A model generated the notes under the pieces. It ran no database searches. It was not told where the DNA came from and saw only the letters and a program-made list of their open reading frames with translations. DNA of 17,697 bases. Origin: Amarolinea aalborgensis (GTDB lineage Bacteria > Chloroflexota > Anaerolineae > SSC4 > Amarolineaceae). Shown here piece after piece: positions 13,083-17,697 of this stretch. The stretch covers positions 1 through 17,697 of the forward strand of contig NZ_UETR01000059.1 in NCBI RefSeq assembly GCF_900491745.1. The letters are read 5' to 3'. Each line of letters opens with the position of its first letter. The first letter of the stretch is position 1. The translations under genes were made by a program, and so were the position numbers.

Positions 13083-14633
13083 ATGCGATTTCCGCGTTCG
13101 AGTGGCGTTTTGTTGCATCCCACCTCATTCCCTGGCCGCTATGGCATCGGCGACCTGGGGGATGCCGCGTATGAATGGATCGAGTTCCTGGCCAAGAGCG
13201 GCCAGCAGCTCTGGCAGGTCTTCCCCCTCGGCCCCACTGGCTATGGCGATTCGCCCTATCAGTGTTTCTCTGCCTTTGCCGGCAACCCACTGCTGATCAG
13301 CCTCGATCGCCTGATGACTGAAGGCCTCCTGGACGCAGCTGACCTGGCTGATGTACCAGCATTCCGCTTTCAGCCGATTGACTACGGCTGGGTCATTTCC
13401 TGGAAGATGGGCTTGCTGGAAAAAGCCTTTGTCAATTTCCAGGCGCGCAGCACGGCGGCTGACCGCGCCAGCTTCGACGCCTGGTGCGCCGACCAAGCGG
13501 CCTGGCTGGACGATTACGCCCTGTTCATGGCCGTCAAGCATGCGCACGGCGGGGCCAATTGGAGCACCTGGGCGCGTGACATTGCCACCCGCCAACCGGC
13601 GGCATTGGCCGCATGGCGCAAGCAGGCCGCCGTACACGTCGCGCTGCATAAGTTCATGCAGTATGTCTTCTTCAGCCAGTGGGGCGCGGTCAAAGCGGCC
13701 GCCAATCAACGCGGCATCCGCATCATCGGCGACATCCCCATTTTCGTCGCGTACGACAGCGCGGATGCCTGGGCCAATCCTGAGCTCTTCTATTTCGATG
13801 AAGACGGTCAGCCCGAGATCGTGGCCGGCGTGCCGCCTGACTACTTCAGCGAGACTGGCCAGCTCTGGGGCAATCCGCTCTATCGGTGGGATGTGATGCG
13901 GGCGCGCGGCTATGACTGGTGGCTGGCCCGCATCCAGGCTTCCTTGCGCCTGGTGGACATCATCCGCATTGATCACTTCCGCGGATTCGAGGCTTATTGG
14001 GCGGTGCCGTTTGGCGAGACGACAGCCGTCAACGGGGAATGGCGCAAGGCGCCGGGCGCCGATCTCTTCAAGACCGTGCGCGCCCACCTGGGCGATCTAC
14101 CGATTATTGCTGAAGACTTGGGCTTTATCACGCCGGAGGTGCGCGCGCTGCGCGACGATTTTGACCTACCCGGCATGCGCATCGTGCAATTTGCCTTCAG
14201 CGCCGGGCCCGAAGACCCCTTCCTGCCGCATAATTACATACACAACACCGTGGTTTACACCGGCACGCACGATAACGACACCAGCATCGGCTGGTACCGC
14301 AACAGTTCAACATCGGCCGAGCGCGACTTTGCGCGGCGCTACCTGGGCCGCAGCGGCAAGGACATTGCGTGGGATTTCATCCGCCTGGCCTGGAGTTCGG
14401 TGGCCGCCATGGCCCTGACCCCGCTGCAAGACCTGCTTAGCCTCGACTCAGAGGCGCGCATGAACTTCCCCGGCCGGGCCAGCGGCAACTGGGGATGGCG
14501 CTACCAGAGTGAAGACCTCAGCACGGAACTGAGCGGACACTTGATGGAGATGACCTATCTTTACGGGCGCCTGCCGCCGCAGCCAGAAGAGGAGACTGCG
14601 GAAACGCCAGAAGAAGAATCGGCGCCGGCCTGA
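13083..14633 (+). CDS. malQ: 4-alpha-glucanotransferase (amylomaltase)
   Basis: A GH77 enzyme that transfers alpha-1,4-glucan segments between maltodextrins, in glycogen or maltose metabolism. The 516 residues are near the usual 500. Motifs: SSGVLLHPTSFPGRYGIGDLG (6-26), PYQCFSAFAGNPLLI (58-72), catalytic D297 in IRIDHFRGFEAYW, acid/base E344 in IIAEDLGFITPEV and D397 in YTGTHDNDT, matching the three acidic residues of amylomaltases. The tail is very acidic (PEEETAETPEEES). The start at 13083 has GAGG eight bases upstream and lies after the promoter; an in-frame ATG at 12969 lies before it. It is transcribed alone, diverging from the amidase gene and converging on the metallophosphoesterase. 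No malP or glgP is next to it here. Confidence 0.97.
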   Translation: MRFPRSSGVLLHPTSFPGRYGIGDLGDAAYEWIEFLAKSGQQLWQVFPLGPTGYGDSPYQCFSAFAGNPLLISLDRLMTEGLLDAADLADVPAFRFQPIDYGWVISWKMGLLEKAFVNFQARSTAADRASFDAWCADQAAWLDDYALFMAVKHAHGGANWSTWARDIATRQPAALAAWRKQAAVHVALHKFMQYVFFSQWGAVKAAANQRGIRIIGDIPIFVAYDSADAWANPELFYFDEDGQPEIVAGVPPDYFSETGQLWGNPLYRWDVMRARGYDWWLARIQASLRLVDIIRIDHFRGFEAYWAVPFGETTAVNGEWRKAPGADLFKTVRAHLGDLPIIAEDLGFITPEVRALRDDFDLPGMRIVQFAFSAGPEDPFLPHNYIHNTVVYTGTHDNDTSIGWYRNSSTSAERDFARRYLGRSGKDIAWDFIRLAWSSVAAMALTPLQDLLSLDSEARMNFPGRASGNWGWRYQSEDLSTELSGHLMEMTYLYGRLPPQPEEETAETPEEESAPA

Positions 14634-14645
14634 TCAAACGAAAGC

Positions 14646-14714
14646 GGCTCCCGCAGCGCACGGGCAGCGTCACAGGTTGAGTTCAACCCACGCCAACTCA
14701 TCACTGCGGGAGCC
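14646..14714. repeat. inverted repeat in the convergent malQ / metallophosphoesterase end
   Basis: A perfect 11-bp inverted repeat, GGCTCCCGCAG (14646-14656) with CTGCGGGAGCC (14704-14714), encloses a smaller 6-bp hairpin GGTTGA-GT-TCAACC (14675-14688). The right arm is inside the metallophosphoesterase gene. There is no T-run on the plus strand and only GCTTTCGTTT on the minus strand, so terminator function is possible but unproven. Confidence 0.45.
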
Positions 14715-15467
14715 AACGATCGCAAACTCGATGGGGCCGTACGCGCCGGGGATAATCCAGCGACCTGGCCGGTGGATGTGACCGCTGACGACATGCGTCA
14801 CTTTGCGAGATTGACGCGCCAGGCGCCCAAGCGTGAAATTCGCCATATACGCGCTGAGCAGACTCCAGAACGCGCTTGGGGGCCGTTGGGGCATTGATTC
14901 CTCGAAAATGGGCCAATGGGTGATGACCACAATTTGACGTACGGCAGGATCGGCCTCCAGCGCAGCCAGGCGCCGCATGAAACCGCGCTGCAGATAGCGC
15001 GCCATGGCGACATCGCTCCAGGGCCAATCCACAAAGTCGGCGTCGTGATTGACCAGCCGTTTCAACGCGCGGTATTCGTCGGCCACGTACGGCAGGTGAG
15101 GAGCGCGGGACGAGTAATCATACCAGCCCATCGTGCCGCAGACGCCGACACCCTGGCTGACCAGGTTGTGGTCTTCCAGCCAGGCGAAGCCCTCGATTTG
15201 TGCGATGTGCGGCAGCTGTACATGCCACAGGTCGCGGCTGTGAAATTCACCCCGGTAGAGATCATGGTTGCCGGCAATGAAGAGGCGTGGGCAGGCCAGC
15301 TCGCGGAAAAGCTGCAGACCGCGTTGAAAGAGCCGCAGTGGGTGGCCCACGTCGCCGGCCAGGATGAAGACATCGGGCCGGCGCTCGCTCACACGCTGCG
15401 CAAAATCGAGGAAAAGGGGCCGTTGGGCTGGCCGGTAGTGTAAGTCGGCCGTGATAAGAATACGCAT
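14670..15467 (-). CDS. calcineurin-like metallophosphoesterase
   Basis: A two-metal phosphoesterase of 265 aa. The family motifs are complete: D8 and H10 in TADLHY, D39 in LAGDVGHP, N67 and H68 in AGNHDLY, H184 in ITHWPIF, and the GHIH motif (229-232). These bind two metals and hydrolyse phosphodiesters or phosphomonoesters; the substrate cannot be told. The start ATG at 15467 lacks a good Shine-Dalgarno. It lies 74 bases downstream of the flavin-type split-barrel gene on the same strand and may be co-transcribed with it. It converges on malQ with a gap of 36 bases, and its 3' end carries part of the inverted repeat at 14646-14714. Confidence 0.9.
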   Translation of the reverse strand: MRILITADLHYRPAQRPLFLDFAQRVSERRPDVFILAGDVGHPLRLFQRGLQLFRELACPRLFIAGNHDLYRGEFHSRDLWHVQLPHIAQIEGFAWLEDHNLVSQGVGVCGTMGWYDYSSRAPHLPYVADEYRALKRLVNHDADFVDWPWSDVAMARYLQRGFMRRLAALEADPAVRQIVVITHWPIFEESMPQRPPSAFWSLLSAYMANFTLGRLARQSRKVTHVVSGHIHRPGRWIIPGAYGPIEFAIVGSRSDELAWVELNL

Positions 15468-15541
15468 CGGATGACTTTGAGCGCCTGGTAGTGATCACGG
15501 AACATCGGCGGCCATGCGTAACGCCGGTGCAGTCAAGCCGA

Positions 15542-15940
15542 TCAACCCATGCCTTGAATGTGCTCCGGTTTGATCTTATAGGTCACGCGCACTTCCTGGG
15601 GACGGCGATTACCGTAGCGGTTCGCGCCGGTGTATTTCTTGGCCAATGCGTCTATGTGGTCATCGGCGCCTTCCGTGGTGATCTCCACGACCGGGCCGCG
15701 CACCTGAAGATAGCGGTACGGATTTTTAGGATCAAGGATGGTCATCGCCACGAACGGCCGGGCGCGCATGTTGCGATCCTTGACACGCCCTTGCGCGGAG
15801 TTGACGCGTACGTATTCTCCCTCGACATCGAACCAGACTGGCGTTACTTGCGGGGTGCCGTCATCCATGATGGTTGCCAGGTTGGCAAACGCCCGTGTTT
15901 CCAGCAAATCGAGGTATGCGGGCGGAATTGCAATTGTCAT
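15542..15940 (-). CDS. PPOX-fold (pyridoxamine 5'-phosphate oxidase-like) flavin or F420-dependent protein
   Basis: A 132-residue split beta-barrel protein. The start LLETRAFANLATIMDDGTPQVTPVWFDVEGEYVRVNSA (about 12-49) and the motif GRVKDRNMRARPFVAMTI (51-68) match the Rv1155-like group described as F420-dependent in Actinobacteria and Chloroflexota; the later PYRYLQVRGPVVEITTEGADDHIDALAKKY fits as well. Members bind FMN or F420 and reduce small molecules. Which cofactor is used here cannot be seen; no F420 biosynthesis genes are in the window. ATG 15940 has GAGGAGAG upstream. The metallophosphoesterase gene follows on the same strand. The divergent glycosyltransferase starts 166 bases away. 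Confidence 0.9.
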   Translation of the reverse strand: MTIAIPPAYLDLLETRAFANLATIMDDGTPQVTPVWFDVEGEYVRVNSAQGRVKDRNMRARPFVAMTILDPKNPYRYLQVRGPVVEITTEGADDHIDALAKKYTGANRYGNRRPQEVRVTYKIKPEHIQGMG

Positions 15941-16105
15941 TTATGCTCTCCTCTGTTACAAAGGTACTTGTTTGATTCTCATTGCGCAACGAATTCGTCG
16001 CTGGCCTGCCAGCCGCGGCCGACAGAACCTGGCTATTATCATTCCACCCTCGTTGGACGCCTGGCGCAGACCATTTGTCACCGTGGGGCTGAGGGCGCGA
16101 CGCGT

Positions 16106-17257
16106 ATGATCTACCTGGACGTTTCGGCGGCCGTCAACGGCAAAGCAGGTCTAGGGCGCTATGCCCGCGCACTGGCCGATCACCTATCGCCGCGGTTGGG
16201 CAAGCGCCTGGCGTTCTTTTACAATCGGGCCGGGGCGCAGGGCGCGGCTGATCTGCCGGCTGCGCATCACGTGCGGCAGGTGCGTCTCGGTTACAAACCG
16301 TGGCGTATGGCGGTTTGGCTTGGGCAGATGGCCGGGATCGGCTTTGACCGGCTGCTGCCGGACGCGGAATTGTACCACGCGACGGAGCACCTGCTCATGC
16401 CTCTACGCCAGGCGCGCACCGTGCTCACCGTGCACGATCTGATTTATCATTTGCTGCCGCAGCATCACAAGCGTCTGAACTACTGGTTCCTGAACGCGGC
16501 GATGCCGTTGTTCTGTCGTCGCGCCGATGCCCTGATCGCCATCTCTGAAAACAGCAAGCGCGACCTGGTGCGTCTGTACGGCGTTGCACCTGCCAAAGTA
16601 CATGTCATCTATGAAGCGGCCGCGCCGCACTTCTGTGCACAGACGCCCCCGCGCGTAGCGGCCGTGCGCGCGCGTTATCACCTGCCTGCGGACTACATGT
16701 TGGCCGTGGGAACCATTGAGCCGCGCAAGAACTTGGAACGCCTGTTGGATGCGCTGCTCATCCTGCGCCGCGGCGGGCTGGATGCCCACCTGGTAATCGT
16801 GGGCAGCAAGGGGTGGCTGACGGAAGGCTTCTTCGCCAAACTAGAATCGCTGCCTGAACGGGACGCGGTTCACCTGACCGGTTACGTTGCGGATGAGGAT
16901 TTGCCCGCGCTCTACGCAGGCGCGCGGCTGACCGTGCTGGCGTCGGTGTATGAAGGATTTGGCCTACCGATACTGGAGGGCATGGCCTGCGGCTCGCCCG
17001 TGGTGTGCAGCCAAACCTCCAGCCTGCCCGAGTTGGGGGGGACAGCGGCGCGCTATTTCGACCCGCGCAATGTGGAGGCGATGGCGCAGACGCTGCAGCA
17101 GGTCTGGCTAGACGAAGAACAGCAGACTGCCATGCGCCAGGCCGGCTTTGCGCGGGCTGCGCAATTCTCCTGGGCGCAGACTGCGGCCTCGACGCAGACA
17201 GTTTATGGGGCCGTGATGGGCGCACGCGCAGGCGAGAATTCAGGCACGCGAAAATAG
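16106..17257 (+). CDS. glycosyltransferase, GT4 family
   Basis: A retaining GT-B glycosyltransferase of 383 aa. Features: N-terminal acceptor domain with G(L)GRYARALADHL (15-27), H110 in TVHDLIYHLLP, ADALIAISENSKRDL (140-154), and the C-terminal donor domain with VGTIEPRKNLERLLDA (201-216), VHLTGYVADEDLPALYAGA (255-273) and the EX7E motif E283 to E291 in YEGFGLPILEGMACGSPVV. The start ATG 16106 is in frame and follows GAGGG by about ten bases; a longer in-frame ORF from 15491 runs antisense through the PPOX gene and is rejected. There is no signal peptide, as expected for a cytosolic enzyme. The sugar and acceptor are unknown; no polysaccharide operon is visible. A tRNA promoter follows at once. 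Confidence 0.93.
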   Translation: MIYLDVSAAVNGKAGLGRYARALADHLSPRLGKRLAFFYNRAGAQGAADLPAAHHVRQVRLGYKPWRMAVWLGQMAGIGFDRLLPDAELYHATEHLLMPLRQARTVLTVHDLIYHLLPQHHKRLNYWFLNAAMPLFCRRADALIAISENSKRDLVRLYGVAPAKVHVIYEAAAPHFCAQTPPRVAAVRARYHLPADYMLAVGTIEPRKNLERLLDALLILRRGGLDAHLVIVGSKGWLTEGFFAKLESLPERDAVHLTGYVADEDLPALYAGARLTVLASVYEGFGLPILEGMACGSPVVCSQTSSLPELGGTAARYFDPRNVEAMAQTLQQVWLDEEQQTAMRQAGFARAAQFSWAQTAASTQTVYGAVMGARAGENSGTRK

Positions 17258-17270
17258 GCTGCTAAAGCAT

Positions 17271-17298
17271 TTGACAGTTCTTTTTCGTCTGGTATAAT
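17271..17298 (+). promoter_or_regulatory. consensus promoter of the tRNA cluster
   Basis: TTGACA (17271-17276) and TATAAT (17293-17298) are perfect, with a 16-bp spacer. The first tRNA starts 14 bases after the -10, leaving a 5' extension of only a few bases. Confidence 0.88.
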
Positions 17299-17311
17299 AG
17301 CCGATTGCCAG

Positions 17312-17384
17312 GCCGACGTAGCTCAATCGGCAGAGCAACTCACTTGTAATGAGTAGGTTAGGAGTTCGATTCTCCTCGTCGGCT
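17312..17384 (+). tRNA. tRNA-Thr (anticodon TGT)
   Basis: A full cloverleaf of 73 bases: acceptor GCCGACG/CGTCGGC, D-stem GCTC/GAGC, anticodon stem ACTCA/TGAGT with loop CTTGTAA, T-stem AGGAG/CTCCT with TTCGATT loop, discriminator T. Anticodon TGT reads threonine ACA codons. The 3' CCA is not encoded. Confidence 0.97.
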
Positions 17385-17428
17385 CTCAGCCGAGCCAGAG
17401 TGATTGAACGGCCGGAGTAAGTGAATAG

Positions 17429-17514
17429 GGGCGGATACCCAAGTGGCCAACGGGGGCTGACTGTAAATCAGCTGGCTGACGCCTTCGGAGGTTCGAATCC
17501 TTCTCCGCCCACCA
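17429..17514 (+). tRNA. tRNA-Tyr (anticodon GTA)
   Basis: A class II tRNA: acceptor GGGCGGA/TCCGCCC, anticodon stem GCTGA/TCAGC with loop CTGTAAA, a long variable arm (about 14 nt) and T-arm GGAGG-TTCGAAT-CCTTC. The discriminator is A (17511) and CCA is encoded (17512-17514). GTA reads both tyrosine codons. Confidence 0.97.
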
Positions 17515-17518
17515 GAAC

Positions 17519-17549
17519 AGAGGAGAGAGTTATATGCGCTCTCTCCTCT
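17519..17549. repeat. perfect hairpin between tRNA-Tyr and tRNA-Thr
   Basis: An 11-bp perfect inverted repeat (AGAGGAGAGAG at 17519-17529, CTCTCTCCTCT at 17539-17549; 9-nt loop) ends four bases before the last tRNA. It is followed only by ATTT, so it is a weak terminator candidate; an RNase processing site is an alternative. Confidence 0.6.
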
Positions 17550-17553
17550 ATTT

Positions 17554-17629
17554 GCCCACGTAGCTCAGTCGGTAGAGCACGTTCTTGGTAAGAACGGGGT
17601 CACCAGTTCAAGTCTGGTCGTGGGCTCCA
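17554..17629 (+). tRNA. tRNA-Thr (anticodon GGT)
   Basis: Cloverleaf: acceptor GCCCACG/CGTGGGC, D-stem GCTC/GAGC, anticodon stem CGTTC/GAACG with loop TTGGTAA, T-stem ACCAG/CTGGT with TTCAAGT loop, discriminator T (17626), CCA encoded (17627-17629). GGT reads threonine ACC and ACU codons. No separate promoter is seen, so it is probably read from the one at 17271. Confidence 0.97.
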
Positions 17630-17697
17630 TTGATAATAGGTTTGAGACATGGCTTGCGCCAGTGCCGGCAGCACACCAGGAGGAATAGGGATTTTTC

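Noticed and set aside
13125..14087. 320-codon minus-strand ORF inside malQ
   Set aside because: Antisense to the amylomaltase, whose catalytic residues are all present in the plus frame; no sign of coding in the antisense frame.
15491..16105. 205-codon N-terminal extension of the glycosyltransferase frame
   Set aside because: It runs antisense through the PPOX-fold gene, and the GT4 family begins at about MIYLDVSAAV (16106).
1..17697. CRISPR array, prophage or insertion sequence
   Set aside because: No regularly spaced direct repeats, no transposase or integrase and no phage genes were found.

Overview
The window is GC-rich (about 60% by eye), with densely packed bacterial genes and good sigma70-type promoters of the form TTGACA-N16/17-TATAAT. 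The mix of genes suggests a Chloroflexota bacterium of the Anaerolineae/Caldilineae kind: a dnaX-ebfC-recR cluster, a tungsten-type aldehyde:ferredoxin oxidoreductase, an F420/flavin split-barrel protein, a CcmA-type ABC exporter and a Thr-Tyr-Thr tRNA cluster. This is inference from gene content; no phylogenetic marker was compared.

Layout. 1-713 has no convincing protein gene, but its minus strand carries a near-consensus promoter (271-299), a strong GNRA hairpin and an intrinsic terminator (17-47). Together these outline an unassigned small RNA of about 250 nt. 714-3494 (minus) is the replication/repair cluster dnaX -> ebfC -> recR. rsmG (3698-4447, plus) diverges from dnaX behind a perfect -35/-10 pair and ends at a bidirectional terminator shared with the next gene. 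4559-6388 (minus) is an aldehyde:ferredoxin oxidoreductase. Its leader of about 235 nt contains a promoter, two hairpins and an intrinsic terminator before a strong Shine-Dalgarno, which is the architecture of a riboswitch or attenuator. 6773-9270 (minus) is a three-gene ABC exporter operon (ATPase plus two paralogous permeases).

9539-12743 (minus) is more accessory in character: a cytoplasmic-looking protein made of about seven ~46-residue repeats, preceded by a 40-codon ORF with a much stronger ribosome-binding site; a VapC-type PIN toxin with its antitoxin; and a FAAH-like amidase. The amidase and the ABC operon are driven by nearly identical promoters. The amidase/malQ intergenic region contains a degenerate dispersed non-coding repeat. 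malQ (13083-14633, plus) converges on a metallophosphoesterase gene (minus), which lies behind a PPOX-fold flavin/F420 protein. A GT4 glycosyltransferase (16106-17257, plus) and a promoter-driven tRNA-Thr(TGT)/tRNA-Tyr(GTA)/tRNA-Thr(GGT) cluster close the window.

How they work together: dnaX/ebfC/recR couple replication-clamp loading to RecFOR repair, and rsmG is a translation housekeeping gene. The AOR, amidase, amylomaltase and split-barrel genes point to fermentative or heterotrophic carbon metabolism. The tRNA cluster often precedes ribosomal or elongation-factor genes, which would lie beyond the right edge. The least explained parts are the small RNA locus at 1-300, the AOR leader, and the repeat-protein locus with its overlapping upstream ORF.
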